A DNA stretch of 64,000 nt from Hirsutella rhossiliensis (GCF_020360975.1 NW_025408672.1:124001-188000), one strand, 5' to 3'. Numbered from the stretch's first letter, positions 44,885-57,802 are shown. Notes: generated by a model from the letters alone, not told the origin. A program made the numbers and translations.

Positions 44885-46286
44885 CTAGTCTTCGCTCTCG
44901 TCTTCCTTCTCTAGCATCTCATTCACCTGCAGTTCCGCGTCCCCCTCCAAGCCCTCGCTGTCAAACTCGTCCACGTCCATGTCGCTGTAGTACTCATCAC
45001 CCTCGTCCCGGCCCTCCTCGTCGTGTCCATCGCCACTCTTCTTGTTTGCCTCCTTGGGCGCCCGTTTCCTGTCCACATTGGCCTTTTGCTCCTTGCGACG
45101 TGCCTCCTTTTCCTGCCTCCTCTTCTCCCACCTCTTTTCGAGCTCCTTGACTTCCTCCCTGCTCTTGTGCACGTACTCATGCCAGAGGATCTTGCCAGAG
45201 CAGAGTCCCTCCTCGACCTTGGTCAGGCGCAGTCGCATGCGCGGGCCCAGCTCGACCAGCTTGACCCCAACTCGCTCCACGTTGTCCTCGCGTTCCGCCT
45301 CAGCCTCGCCGCTCTGCTCCGCTGCCTGTCGCGCCTTGGCCGAAAGGACTCTTCTCGGTGCCGAGTCGAGCACCTCGACCTCGGCATCTGTGTCAATCTC
45401 GCTGCCGCTCGTGGCGTCGGTCATGTACCCGTCGCCGTTGGCGCCGCCCATCATGTAGTCGGCAATGTCTTCGAGTTTGCCGAGGTTGGGCATCTTGCTT
45501 TGCCGGCTCGTCTTGGTGGTCATGAACTTTTCGGCGGCATTGATCCTGCGCAACGGCTTCGACACGCCTGCGGTTCTCGTCGTAATGGCGTAGTGCCTAA
45601 AATTGACGATGAAGGTTCCGTCGTCTGCCGGGGACTTTTCGCGATTGAGAAGGACGACCCTGCGCACCGACTTGAGCGGCGTGGCCTGCGGGTTGATAGG
45701 CGGGAAGAGGGATCGAAAGACGGTGGTGGCCAGGGATTCAAGATGCTTGGGCACTTTCGACTTGGCATCGGAATCGGGCCGCGAGAAGCTATCCATGACG
45801 AGCTACCGGTTGTCAGTCACGTCCGCGACAAAGAGCCGAGTAAGGAGGGCATACCAAAGGAGGTGTGAGAAACTCGCTGCCTCCGCCTCTCGGGTGCTTC
45901 TGAACCCTCTGCACGTCCTTGCACAGCGAGTACTTTTCGACGCGGAAATTCATCGTCGGCCCTCGCGGCGTCGCAGCCAGGCGCAGGTTTGTGTTTCCGC
46001 TCTCGGAGCGGGAGAAGAGCAGCATATGCGTGACGCCAAGGGGCCCGCACATGACGAGGTAGTCCTTGAGACGGTTCCCGCGCCGCTCCTTGAGGCGACT
46101 CGCCGTGCCGGGCTCCATGACTCTCCGCACGTCGGCGGCGAGCTGGCTGATGCTGGAGCCGACCTCGCCGGCGCCGATGCGAATCACCATGCTCTTGGGG
46201 TCGCTGGCCAAGGCGCGGCCCACGGGGTCCGTTTCCGGGTTGGTGGCCCCGACATGGGTTCTCTTCTTTGATCGTCTGCGCGCCAT
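44885..46286 (-). CDS. SSF1: Ribosome biogenesis protein SSF1 (Peter Pan, Brix domain)
   Basis: A nucleolar Brix-domain protein needed for 27S pre-rRNA processing and 60S subunit assembly (yeast Ssf1/Ssf2, animal PPAN). Two exons: 45,855-46,286 and 44,885-45,802, with a 52-bp intron (GTATGC...CGGTAG) that joins EFLTPPL to LVMDSF, giving 449 residues. It starts MARRRSKKRTHV. The Brix domain runs from about residue 25 to 300, with DYLVMCGPLGVTHMLLFSRSE, LAATPRGPTMNFRVEKYSL and, in exon 2, VVLLNREK...FIVNFRHYAI. The C-terminal third is charged, with a Lys/Arg-Glu coiled stretch (VKELEKRWEKRRQEKEARR) and a strongly acidic tail (YYSDMDVDEFDSEGLEGD), as in fungal orthologues. It is divergent from RRP3 across 368 bp. 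Confidence 0.93.
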
Positions 46287-46654
46287 TGGCCCTGTTTCAG
46301 CTCTCGTCTTTGCTCTTTGGCGATTTCAAGAGGCAAGGCGTCGATCGGGACTGAAGATTTCCAAGCTGCAGGCAAACCCGAAGGATAAGAATTTTTTTGG
46401 GCGGGGCCGGACGACAAGAGCGCCGAGTCACATGCGATAAGCAGCCCCGCTAAAACTTTTCGTTAGGCCAAAGATGGCGACGGATCCATGAGATGGCGCA
46501 AATCCATGACACTTATATCTTGTGCCATGGCCTTCAACAAACACTCAAACCGCAATCGACTACTTCATCGAGGACTCAAGTCATCTTCATCCGTCAAAAG
46601 TCCTCGGCTGGCAGCCCGTCCGTTCGATATCGTAAGCAACTACGCTCTTTCAAG
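46287..46654. promoter_or_regulatory. Shared bidirectional promoter of SSF1 and RRP3
   Basis: The 368 bp between two divergent ribosome-biogenesis start codons contain AAGAATTTTTTT at 46,387-46,398, which resembles the RRPE element (AAAWTTTT). They also contain GCGATAAG at 46,434-46,441, one base from the PAC core GCGATGAG. In yeasts PAC and RRPE drive the ribosome-biogenesis regulon. Functional use here is inference. Confidence 0.45.
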
Positions 46655-48135
46655 ATGAGCAACGTCAAGAGGAGAAAGGTCTCGCATGGCGTGTCCAAAA
46701 AGGCGTGCGCCCCCGAGCCCAGTGCACCCGCCGCCTCTGTCGAAGGGTCGACCGAGGAATCGGCCACGCTCGACGGCGTACCGGCCGAGGAGCCGGTCGA
46801 GGCCCAGAAGACCTTCAAAGACCTGGTAGGGCCCCGTGAACACCCAACGTTGCGCATACATCGCTGACCCCTGGTTTCCAGGGCATCGTCGACTCCCTCT
46901 GCGACGCCTGCGACGCCCTCAACTACAAGCATCCGACGCCCATCCAGGAAAAGTCCATCCCCGTCGCCCTCGAGGGCCGCGACATCATCGGCCTCGCCGA
47001 GACGGGCAGCGGCAAGACGGCCGCCTTTGCCCTACCCATGCTCCAGGTCCTGCTCGACAAGCCCCAGCCGCTCTTTGGCCTTGTCCTCGCCCCGACGCGC
47101 GAGCTCGCCGCCCAGATCGGCCAGGCTTTTGAGGCCCTCGGCTCCCTCATCTCCCTTCGCTGCGCCGTCATTGTCGGCGGCCTCGACATGGTTCCGCAGG
47201 CCATTGCCCTCGGCAAGAAGCCCCACATCATCGTCGCCACTCCCGGCAGGCTCGTCGACCACCTGGAAAAGACAAAGGGCTTCTCCCTGCGCACGCTCAA
47301 GTTCCTCGTCATGGACGAGGCCGACAGGCTGCTCGACATGGACTTTGGGCCCAGCATCGACAAGCTGCTCAAGTTCATCCCGCGCGAGCGCCGCACCTAC
47401 CTCTTCTCGGCCACCATGAGCTCCAGGGTGGAGAGCCTGCAGCGCGCCAGTCTGCGGGACCCTGTCAAAATCAGCATCAGCTTCAACAAGTACCAGACGG
47501 TGGCGACGCTCATCCAACACCTCCTCTTCATCCCCCAGGTCAGGAAGGACACGTATCTCATCTACCTCGTCAACGAGTTTGCCGGCAAGTCCACCATTGT
47601 CTTTACCCGCACCGTGTGGGAGACCCAGAGGGTAGCCATCCTGCTGCGCACGCTCGGCTTCGGCGCCATTCCCCTGCACGGCCAGCTGTCACAGTCGGCC
47701 AGACTGGGCTCCCTCAACAAGTTCAAGTCCGGCACCCGCGACATCCTCGTCGCCACCGACGTTGCCTCGCGCGGGCTCGACATTCCAAAGGTTGACGTGG
47801 TCGTCAACTACGACACCCCCCAGGACTCCAAAACGTACATTCACCGCGTCGGCCGCACAGCGCGGGCGGGCAAGGCGGGCGTCGCCCTGAGCCTGGTGAC
47901 CCAGTACGACATTGAGCCGTTCCAGAGGATAGAAGCCGCCATGGGCAAGAAGCTGGACGCGTACCCGGCCGAGAAGGAAGAGGTCATGGCCTTCCAAAAC
48001 AGAGTCGAGGAGGCGCAACGACACGCCAGGGTGGAGATGAGGAACATGGCTGACGCCCAGAGCAAAAAGGGCCAGCGCGGCAAGGGTGTTGAGAAGAGGC
48101 GACGAGATAACATGGATAGAGATGAGGGTGCATAG
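46655..48135 (+). CDS. RRP3: DEAD-box ATP-dependent RNA helicase RRP3 (DDX47)
   Basis: A nucleolar DEAD-box helicase required for 18S rRNA maturation. Two exons: 46,655-46,825 and 46,882-48,135, with a 56-bp intron (GTAGGG...TTCCAG) inside the Q-motif region, giving 474 residues (yeast Rrp3 is 501). The N-terminus is short and charged ([12 protein letters not shown]). Motifs in order: F..DL / HPTPIQ (Q motif), AETGSGKT (about 96-103, Walker A), [11 protein letters not shown] (Ia), [18 protein letters not shown] (DEAD, II), FSATM (III), IVFTRT (IV), [13 protein letters not shown] (V) and [10 protein letters not shown] (VI). The C-terminal tail is Lys/Arg-rich. The [14 protein letters not shown] and [12 protein letters not shown] blocks fit the RRP3/DDX47 subfamily better than other DEAD proteins. 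Confidence 0.95.
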
Positions 48136-48363
48136 TCGCGTCTCTGCTTTTCTCTATCCCCGTTCATTTGCTGCGTCTGATACCTAGTCTTACAATAGTT
48201 CCATGCGAAATGTCGTTTGGGTCAACTTGACACGCCTCAGCACTGGCACCCTGCCATGGGTTCGCTTACTTCAAAGCCCACAGATTCATGATGAAAACCG
48301 TTTATTCATGTACAGGAAGGGACATGTCCACTCTGCGAGAAAGCCCGTCACCAACAACTCGGT

Positions 48364-49555
48364 CTATTCCCCCGGACACGGCATCGACCGGTTGCTGTAC
48401 GCGTCGATGGAGTGGTCCGACAGCCCCCCCGTAAAGACGGGGAGCCAGCCGCCCACCTTTGCAGAGCACTCGTCGCTCTTCTTGTTCACGCCGTCGCACA
48501 CACGCAGGTTGTCCGGGAAGGCGGGCTTTTCGATGCCTGCCTCGAACCAGTACTCTGGCACCACGCTCGCGTAGCCTATGGACCGGGGCGGCTGCGACGC
48601 AATCGGATCCTCCCCATTGACGACGTGCGCCGTCACGCCGCCGGGGCCGCCGATCAAGTCGGCGAGCGCCTGGTTGCCCACGTGCGGGGCGCCGTAGGTG
48701 AAGAGATCGCAGCTCCGCCCCCGGCTGCGCAGGTACGCCGCCGAAATCGCGGCCAGCGCGCCGCCCATGGAATGTCCCGTCAGCACAACCCGATACCCCG
48801 GCCCTGCCAGCCTCCCCTCGCCGAGCAGCGCCCCGGCCAGCCTGTCCCGGATGTTGAGGAAGACATTCCAGTAGCCCCTGTGGACAGAGCAGTCTGCGCA
48901 CAGCGCGGGGGCGTCGACGCGCAGCACCTGGATGTTGCGCCAGACGTCGGACCAGCGGTGGGAGCCGCGGAAGCTGACGACGACGAGGCGGCGCGCGTGG
49001 CTGACGACAACGTTGCCGGCCACCTCGGCCGAGTCGGTCAACTCGACGATCGTGGTCGCGCCGGCGAAGACGTCGCACGCGCCCGCGTTTGCGTTGTTGC
49101 TGCACACGAGGTTGCCGATGGTGCCGTCGTGGTTGGCGGCGCAGTAGGCAGCGCGCGTGAAGGCCGCGAAGGTGTAGATGTCCTGCAGGAGGTCTGGCTG
49201 TCGTGTTAGCTGGGTTTGTGCTTGGATGGTGGTAGCCTTGTGTAAGTGAGATGAACAGAGCAACGGCTGATGGGCAAGCGCTTTCTTTCTCTTGTTTCTC
49301 CACCGTTTCCCTTCTCATCACTTGGATGTAGGAGCGTATGTGTTTGCTCTCCTTCTCCCCGCCACTCTCATGTTGTCCCTGGCAGCCCTCAGATATCTCG
49401 ACAACCACTCATCCCCTGATACAGAACTACAGAAACTCAGGAAACAGCTGCGCACCTGATGATACCGGCTCGACAATCTCGACCGGCCCCATCGACAGGG
49501 GATATGCCGCCACAAGCGCGCCGCCCAGCGCGAGCAACCCAATGCCGAGTCTCAT
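48364..49555 (-). CDS. Secreted class 3 (fungal) lipase
   Basis: A triacylglycerol lipase of the filamentous-fungal class 3 alpha/beta-hydrolase family. Exon 1 (49,466-49,555) encodes a signal peptide (MRLGIGLLALGGALVAAYPL). Exon 2 (48,364-49,182) carries the enzyme, giving 302 residues. The intron is long for this window (283 bp). Donor GTATCA and acceptor CTGCAG are my choice because they keep phase and place a CTAAC branch site about 22 bp upstream. The exon 1/2 junction is the least certain part. Catalytic features are nucleophile Ser168 in GHSMGG, Asp222 in NGEDPIA and His287 in LSDHSID, with FRGS (101-104) near the oxyanion hole. Several Cys (44, 57, 66, 125, 128, 188, 259, 269) could form disulfides. 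It is tail to tail with RRP3. Likely role: extracellular lipid degradation. Confidence 0.88.
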
Positions 49556-51011
49556 GCTGACTCGTCCCGACGCAAAGCTCGACCAGACGAAGCTCTGTCT
49601 ATCAAACGAGCAATGACGAGACCCCAAGGCAGGAAAGGATTCGACCGCAGAAACCCAGCCAGCCACAAAGACCAGGGTCTACGTAAAAGACGGCTCTATA
49701 TAAACCAACCACTTCATCCCACGCAAGTCCATGACAGCAACGCACCCACGCCCAACGGGCCCGACTACCTTGTTGCTCCAGACAAGCTACTCCGCGCCTC
49801 ACGTAAGAGAAACCTCATCACCGCTCGTAATATGCTGTTGCACCGGGTCCGGACTGCACCACCCCCCCCCCCCTCCTTCCGGACCAGAGGGGCGCTTTCG
49901 ACGTCCATTTCCCCGACCCGCCAATATTCCTAGGACGCGCTGTGAAATAGTCTGCGCTCTTGTTCGATGAGTCGGCGGGTTCTGGACGTTCTGATTCGGC
50001 GGCTTACTCGATTCTTACTTGATTATCCATGCTTATAACCCTTGGCGCGTCCTTTGATTCAATCCCCATCAACTGCGTGTCGGTAATACAAGTTGACTGC
50101 TCCTCATCGTGTGACCTCTTGGTACGCGGTCTATATATACTCCATATAGCCATATGTAGTCCGGTCCCATGGCAATAATAGACACGACATAACTCATGGA
50201 TCCACATGCGAGGACACTTCCAGAAGAGCCATTTCCCGAAAAGCCAACGACGCAGTTACACAAGCAAGACGATGCCAGCCCGTGAATACCGCACACTCTT
50301 CCACGAGGTCTTCAGCTTCAAAGCTACCGTCCATGAACAGATGCATATTTGAATCCGTTCGCCTGCCCATATCCATCCGTGTCCAGCTCCACCTAGACTT
50401 TCGACAACCCCAGCCACCTTACCATACCATCTAACTCCACCCCGTACGCACAGAGCCCATCCCGCGTCCGAGCCGTAGCTCCCCCGGAATCCACCCATTG
50501 TCCCGCGTGCCCATGACTCTCTCCAGTCCCTTTTGCCGACCCTCCGCGCGTTCCGGCGTTGCATCCTCACTTGGAATTTGCCGGCGGGATTGCAAAGAGC
50601 CCTGCAACTCCCCAACGCGCCTCATCATATGCCGCCCTCGTCGAATCGCCCAGAGGCTGGGGCCAAAGTCGCTGGATCAAAGCCATCCTCGGGGAAAGAT
50701 GACGACATGGCTGAACTTGTGGGTATCAATGCTTCTTTCTTGGTCAGGAACGCAGGCTTTTAGTAATTAGAGCTGCAGTCGAGTGGAAGCTTCGCCAAGG
50801 CTGCCGGTGTCTAACAAATTCACTTTGGCTTTACTGTTCGCACAGCGTCCTGAGTAAAGAAAATATATGCACACAAGTCAGTGCCTGGTAACTCCTCGCA
50901 GCCAGAGGCCTTCCCAGGCCAACTCCAGATGCCCCTGTCCTCACGGTGTTGGAAAAATAAATAAACAAAGACCGAGCTCGGTCAAGTTCTTCTGGCACGG
51001 CTCTGTATGCT
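49556..51011. other. Intergenic spacer between lipase and HIR3
   Basis: This 1.46-kb stretch should hold the lipase promoter (right of 49,556) and the HIR3 3' untranslated region. It includes a 12-C homopolymer at 49,862-49,873. Short frames on both strands have no motif. A TATATA run occurs near 50,130-50,140. No gene is supported. Confidence 0.55.
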
Positions 51012-54000
51012 CTACCCGTCAGGCTCCGCGTAGACCGCCGCTTCAACCGCGTCGGCTTCGGCCATCTCTGTGTCTTCGTCTTCCGTCTCGGCCTCGCCGT
51101 CGTCGCCGTTCTCGTCTTCGACTTCCACCTCCACCCCCACCTCTACTTCCTCTGCCTCCTCCGTCTCCTGACCGTCGTCTTCGTCATCCTCACCTTCATC
51201 CTCGTGCTCCTCACCGTCGTGACCGTGACCATCCTCGTCTTCTTCTTCCTGCTCCTCAGTCTCATCCGCATCGCTCCCTTCGCTCTCGCTGTCGGCCTCT
51301 TCCCCGCTTGCCTCGGCGCTGTGATCGGGGCGCCCCAAATTGGGAAACATGAGACCAGGTGGTACTTCTTCGTCATATCCCTCGGGCACGTCGCTGAGAT
51401 CGCTCTCGTCGTCTGCAGAGTCGTGTATGCTCCCTGCTTCCGTGTCGTCCTTGCCCTCTGCCCGGTTGTCGCCGTGGTCTTCGTCGTCGCCGGCTTCCTC
51501 GGTGGCATCTGCGTCCTTCATCTCCTCGTCGCCATCTTCTCCAGCCTCTCTCCTCACCTGCGCGTCTGGCCCCTCGTCATCATCCAGGTCGCTGCTGCCG
51601 GCCTCGCTCATAGCCACGGCCGGCGTCTGACTGCCGCGCTTGCTCGACACGCTGCCGACCCGACTTTTCGAGACGAGCGACTTGCTGGGTGCTTCCAGGG
51701 AGCGAACAACGGCTTGCTCGGCTTTACGCAGGACGTCAGGTCTCCTAACTGTTCTTCGGCCCCGCGGCGCCGCTTCAGACTTTTCGACATCATTCGGCGT
51801 CGAGGTTCCCGCCTGACCCTCTCGGCCGTTGGGCGGATTCAAGATGCTGCTCAGCGAGCTGGGCGGCTTTGACTCCGCTTGAGCAATCGCCTCCAGCTCG
51901 GCAGCGACCTCCTTTGCATGGTTGCGTTCTGCAATGACTTTGCTGGGCTCCATGCCGGGCAACTTGCTTGCAACCTCGAGATAGATCTTGGTGTAGCAGT
52001 CGTTGATCAGATCGTCAATGGGCGCCACCTTCATCAGGTTGGCATTCAGCTTCTTCAGCTCGACTGCTTCCTTCATGCAGCTGAGTTCTGCAATGTGCGG
52101 CCCCTCGCCGGCTGCCCACTGCGTGATCCTTTCGCTGAAAATCTCAAACTCCTCGCTCGGGAGCGACTTGAACGCGTCCTCGGAGGCAGCGCGAACTCTG
52201 TGCGCCGTCCGGAGGAGCTTCAGATACGCCAGGCAGCACGACTGCCAAAGGTCGGTAAAATGATAAAAGTCGGCACCCTTCTTCCGAAGACGTCGCAGGA
52301 GCAGTTCCAGGTTTACTCGGTCAGACATGATGAGGAGAAGTCCCGTCATGAACCGCACGTACTGCTCCGTAAAGACGTGATGGCGGCCAGGCCGCTCGGC
52401 GTCGCACTTCCAGACACTCATGACCATCGTTTTAGTGAACATGTTCTCCTTGAGTATGGCGAAAGCCGCCTTGGCTTCAACGAAGCAATCGCCGTCCCCG
52501 GCTGCATTGCCCTCCTCGAAGAGGATCCTGGCATGTCGCATGACGATCCGGTGATGCCAGTTGGACTTGTCCTTGTCCCGCAGTCGAGTCAAGTTGCGAA
52601 TAACATATTCTTCCCAGTCCTCCGGTTCAGAAAAGGCAGCGTAATGGTCATCTGGGTTGACCGGGATCCCAAACGGCTGCTCCGAGAGGTTCGAGGCCGC
52701 GTCTGCCGCAGGCATGTCGCCGCGGGTGACCAGCTTGTGCAAGATGGAAACAATCTTGTAATGCGGCTCCAAAATGGGGTCGCTGTTGCGGGATTTGCGC
52801 GCGTTTGTCGCCACCTCGACGGACATCTTGAGCGTCTCGAGGAGCTGCTCGGTGGTGATCGGCGTCTTTTGATCTGTCTTGTCCAATCGCTCTGCCGGGG
52901 TCTGGTACATCTTCCAGTAGCACTTGGCAAGCATATACGGGTTCCTGTTCGACAGTGAGCGGCATTCGACAGACAGAGGAAGCGAGCACTTACATCCAGT
53001 TATCAGGCTTCCTGGCCATGGCCATTTTGAAAAGTTTGGCCGCCAACTTCCAGACCTTGTATTCGGACATTTGATCGTGCAGGATCCTCTTGAACGTGCC
53101 GGCTCCCATAGTCTCGATGAAGAATCTCTCCTGGTCCGAGTGTTCAAAGGGCTCCATGGCAAATGGCTCCCGGCTAGACGAGTATAGGCGCATGGCAAAC
53201 TTGTGGTATAAATCGTGCAAAGCGTCTCCGTCACTCACATCCACGTCGGCGTGCCGCGAATTCGACAGAGCAAGCGTATAGCAATGGATCGCGTTTCGCT
53301 GAAACTTGACCAGCTCCGCGCGATCCTTGTTCATCTTGTCCGCCGTCCACAACACCGATTCGTCGAGCTCGTAGTCGAAACACTCGGCCAGCCGAAACCA
53401 AGCCTGCCAGTCGTCGGCGGTGAACTGCAGCTGGAGCCTCAGAAAAGTCGCGCCGATTCGCAGGTCGTCTGTAGCCCCTGGAGTCTGCCGACGGTTCAGG
53501 TCCACGCCCTTAAATTTGGTCAAGGCAATCATGCCAAGCAGAAAGAACCACCCATGCTTAGCCAGACCCGCCTCTGGTATGTGGACGCCGACCGCGTCCA
53601 CCGACACACCTCCAGTAAGGGCCTGGTACAGACGCAGGGGATGGATCGGTTTCTTCAATATCTCGGTAAAGTTGCGCAGGTTGTGAATCATCTGCGGCGT
53701 CGACTTGGTCTGGCCGATGGCCTGCTGCAAGTGCTCGATTGTCGTCTTGAGGTCGGACTTGAGAAGGTCCTTCATTGGCATGCGATGGGCCAAAATCATC
53801 ACCTTCTCGACAAGCTGCATGGCCTGCCGCCTCTCGAGCTTGTCGTACGCGCAACCATGGTCCTGCACCTCCCACACGCCGACTCCGAGCTTCAGTCCGT
53901 GCAAGTCGTAGAGCACCTGCCCCAAGTGGTCTTCCCAGTTTTCAATGTCGTTCCACTGAAGAAGTTCTATGCGCATCATCTTGAGGAAGATCTTGTTGGA

Positions 54001-57000
54001 CGATTTGCAGAACTTGCGGAGTCCGATGGCCTTGTGGACCGTGGCGAGGAAGTCAGCGAGGTCATTTTCAAGAGACAACACGCCATCTTGTTGAGGAAGC
54101 CCGGCCTTGAACAAGGTATACTGCATGCACCAGATGCGGACCTGCATCTGTCGCAACTTGTTGACCAAGGACGTAAAAGTGGCATTGTTCGACGGTGCGG
54201 CAGTGATGCCGATGCGAGCCTCATCTTCGCAGAGCGACGCAATGTGAAGGATGCCGCCCAGCTTGGCCAGAGCGCTGGCGCTGGACCTGATGTGGTCCTG
54301 GTCAATAATCTCAAAGGCGTCGCCTTCGTTCAGCCCCATTGACAGTGCCTCAATGAGCAGTTCGTCCAAAGACTTCAAGGTCCTCATGAAGAGGAGCCTC
54401 CTCGACTCGTCTGGGGTTTCGACGTAGGTTTCGCCTGCAAGGTCGGCCATGATCATCTCGATACTCTTGAGGACGCAAGAAAGCTGCTTCGTGTGATATT
54501 GTATGGCCGCATACGCATCTCCCAGCCGTGACCACAAGAAGAGTCGCAGCTCCGTGCTGCTGCTCGACAAAAACTTCCATAGATCACGGAGGCCCTGCGT
54601 TGCGCATTTCGACACTGGTACATGTCGTCCTTCCCTCGACAAAGGAGACGATGCGGCATCCTCCGGGCTCCCTGCACCGTCTGCAGACGTATATGCAGAC
54701 GACGGGTTCAGGACAGGCTCCAGCGTCTCAATGACCTGCACAGGATCTTCCATTTCCTCCTGGAACAGGCCGAGGAAAAAGTCCATGGTCGTCAGTTTGG
54801 AAATTTCGCGGTCGGCGGCTGCAGCTGATATCGATGGCATAACGACATTGTTTGGAAGGTTGATTTGGTCAACGCCCTCGGCAGTTAAGAAGTCACGGAT
54901 GGAGGTCCACAGGAGAAGAATGTGCTCACGGACCGGGCTGTCTGCCAGCGACGATGTCATGATGGACGCCCACAGGAAGCGGATGCAGAGGGGGTCGCTG
55001 TCAGACCGGTCGACAAGGTGCATATATGTCGACGCGACGTCCATCCACCGGCCCAATCGGTACTTGGTCTCCATGCGCGTGGCGTAGTCGACAGCACTGC
55101 TTGGGTTTGTTATTCTCTCGTAGATGTCGACATGGAGCTCAAATAGCATGGCTATCATCGTTTCCAGGCTCGCAAGCTTCTCGGGGGAAGCAGGCGACAG
55201 TTCCAAGCAGCCGGAGATGCGCTCGTACAGGACTGCGTCGACGCGGTTAAGCATCTGCACCACTGTCACCTTCATGGTGTCTGACCAAGTAGAGGTCGCA
55301 TAGCTTTGGCTGACGGCTCGTACCCATTCGAAAGTAATGTCGTCGCTGGTCATCCACGAGGCGCACTGGGAGATTCTGTCAGTGAAGGCCACCAGCCCGT
55401 GGTCTTCGACAAAAGCCGGGAGCTTGGGCTTTTCCTGAGATCCAGTCTTGGCATGCTCGAGGAATGACGAGAGACCCAAGGTCGCCTGCTCCTTCTTGTT
55501 GAGGAGAACCATGGCCGTGTCCTCGCTGAAGGCGGCTATGACGCTGCGCAAGTCCTTTGCGCCCAAATTAGTGATATTCGAGGTGCGATCTTCAACAGCG
55601 CACGAGTCGAGAAGTTCCTGCAGGAAATCCAGCGTATCGCGGTCATCAACGCCCAGGGTTTCCAGGATATTCTTGGTCAACCGGAACAGATTCAAGTCAG
55701 CGTCCTGGTAGGGCTGGAGCTGGCTCGCGATGAGCAAGCTCGGATCGGCCGTTTCCTCGGCTTCCTTGACGTCAGTTCTCCTGCGCACCCTTTTGCTTCT
55801 CTTCTCGATCCCGTTGTCTTCGTCCGCTCCATCGGGCAAGCCAGCAACAGATTGCGAGCGTTTTCGGGTCGAAGCCGATGTCTCGCGCTCCTTCTGGAAC
55901 TGCTCGGCAGCCTTGGCAGCGCCATTTGCGACTTTGGACGCTTGCCCATCTTTTGCCGGGCCTTTGGTCTTGGGCCTGTCCTTAGAATCGCGCTCTTCGG
56001 AGTCGAGCGGTTTGTCTTGGTCATCGGGCTTCTTTTGCTCGCCGCTTTCTTCCGAGCACACTTCTGGGGCTTGAGCTGCTTTTCGCACCAACTGACAGGC
56101 TCGCAAGGCACCGCTGGTGTCTTGTAAGCATTTCATCAGCTTCAACCCGAGCTCAGGCCATGACGAGACGGTTTTTGCAGGGGACTCATCGTCGCGGTCC
56201 TGAGAGTCGGCGCTGAGGGTGGGCGCATCGGATAGAGTCTCATCGTTGCCCGATCGGTCCACAGGGGGAGTCAGATCTGCGGTTGGATCCGGCAGGAAGG
56301 GGATTGGATCCAAGTGGCGTCTGATAAAGGTCGGCACCTGCTTGTTGAGCCATGGCTTCATAATGGGGTGTGAAAGAGCCATAGCATCGTCGAGGGTGCG
56401 AAGGTAGTCTTTCAGCTGTTCACCGGCCAGCCCCTCGGCGAGAGAGGGAGGCTCAACATCCATGGCGGCGGGATCGTCGTCCAGCTCGACGGCAGCCTCA
56501 AGACAGTACCGCTTTACCCTGCCGCTGTTCATGGAGCCGGCGAAGCGGGCCGTGCGCCTCCACAACTCGGGATCTGAAGGGTCCTGGTCGAGGGCGGCCA
56601 TCCAGTTGTCTATGATGGGCTTGCCCTCGTCGTCGCGATAGCGTACGCGCGCTTTGCTCCATTGCGGATCGAACGTTATCTGGTCCTTGAGCTTGTCCAA
56701 GTGGAACTGGCCGTAGTTCTTGTACGAGAGATAGAGCGCCTGGGAGAGGCTGTCGACAACGCCATCGCCACCGACGGCCTCGATGTCGAGTCCGGCTGCA
56801 AAGGGCTCGAGGGGTGAGTCTGCAGGTTGAGCGTCGGCATGGCGGTCGGCTCGCTCGTAGTCGGTCTTGGCCTCTCGGTAAGTGAAGATTTCAGAGCGGA
56901 ACAAATCCTGGTAGGCTTCACCGGCAGCCGCGCGAGCTCGAGGGCCCTGGGCGTGGAGCTTCAGGGCCGTCTGGAAACGCTTGAGCGCCTCGTCGACCTG

Positions 57001-57188
57001 GGAGGCTTGTCAGAACAGAAGCGCCAGTGATTTCGCGGAAGATGACGCAGACTCACGTGAAGCTCCTTGGTGGTGTCGATTTGCTCGTCGACGTTTTCCT
57101 CCGGCTCGAGGTTGATGGCCTGGAAGGCCGGCTGTTGAGTCTGGTTAGTCTGGGGTGGCAGCTGCCGGACCGCCGAGGGCCGTACCAT
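51012..57188 (-). CDS. HIR3: Histone transcription regulator 3, HIR3/CABIN1 homologue
   Basis: A very large subunit of the HIR (HUCA) complex, which deposits histones H3-H4 independently of replication and represses histone genes. Three exons: 57,057-57,188, 52,994-56,997 and 51,012-52,944; introns of 59 bp (GTGAGT...CCCAG) and 49 bp (GTAAGT...AACAG); 2,022 residues. The start MVRPSAV precedes the fungal Hir3 signature [19 protein letters not shown], which continues after intron 1 with [15 protein letters not shown] and a [15 protein letters not shown] segment. Most of the protein is helical, TPR-like repeats. Residues about 280-400 form a charged insert with KRSKRVRRR. The C-terminal ~250 residues are disordered, with an RGRRTVRRP basic patch and then a long Glu/Asp-rich tail (51,018-51,560) ending [10 protein letters not shown]. 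It is divergent from the Bud7-type gene. Confidence 0.92.
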
Positions 57189-57802
57189 TGTCGCGGCAGA
57201 AGAGCTGGCTCGGAAGCCGTCATGCGTGTCGGGGGTTGGCGGGACGAGGCTCGAGCATGTCTGTGGCCGACGATGTCTCCCGGAATCGTGGGCTTTGGCG
57301 GAATCGTGAGGCGAGCCTGGCGTTATTGTGCTGAAGGAAATGGCAGCCTCGCGACCGAGAGTACCTGTACTTCGTAGCTGCCGGCCACAGACGCCAGTGC
57401 CACGTGTGCTGGGGCGCAGGCACCATGGGGGCTGCCTCACAAGCGCGGTGGGTACAGTGCTAGCAGCAGCAGCCCAGGTGCCCGCAGGGCGCAAACACCC
57501 CACTGTAAAGTTGGAGCTGGTATCGGGCGCGGTACCTTGGCCGATGCGATGTATCTTCATCTCCAACTCTGGTCGGGTCAGCAATCTTGGGAGTGCCCCA
57601 AGCGAGCTCTCGCAACCCACTCCATCTCGTGCGTCGCTTGACGCAGCTCCAGCTTCGACTAGCAGCCTCCCTCTTTGCCCTCTTCGTGCGAGTCGATACG
57701 GCCGGTCAGCGGTCAAGCTCGCAGCCTTGACATCCCCCGCCAATTTCATTACCGGCGGCGGCCTTTCGCACTGCGCCCGGCCTCGACAAACGCCTCGCCG
57801 CA
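57189..57802. promoter_or_regulatory. Divergent promoter region of HIR3 and the Bud7-type gene
   Basis: These 614 bp lie between two start codons facing away from each other and must hold both promoters and leaders. The open frames across it have no motif. I do not see a clear TATA box or named site. Confidence 0.5.

Noticed and set aside
45023..45868. 281-codon plus-strand frame
   Set aside because: It is a shadow of SSF1 exon 2 on the opposite strand.
48302..49408. 368-codon minus-strand frame over the lipase
   Set aside because: It is Arg/Gln-rich without motifs; the lipase frame with GHSMGG is the real one.
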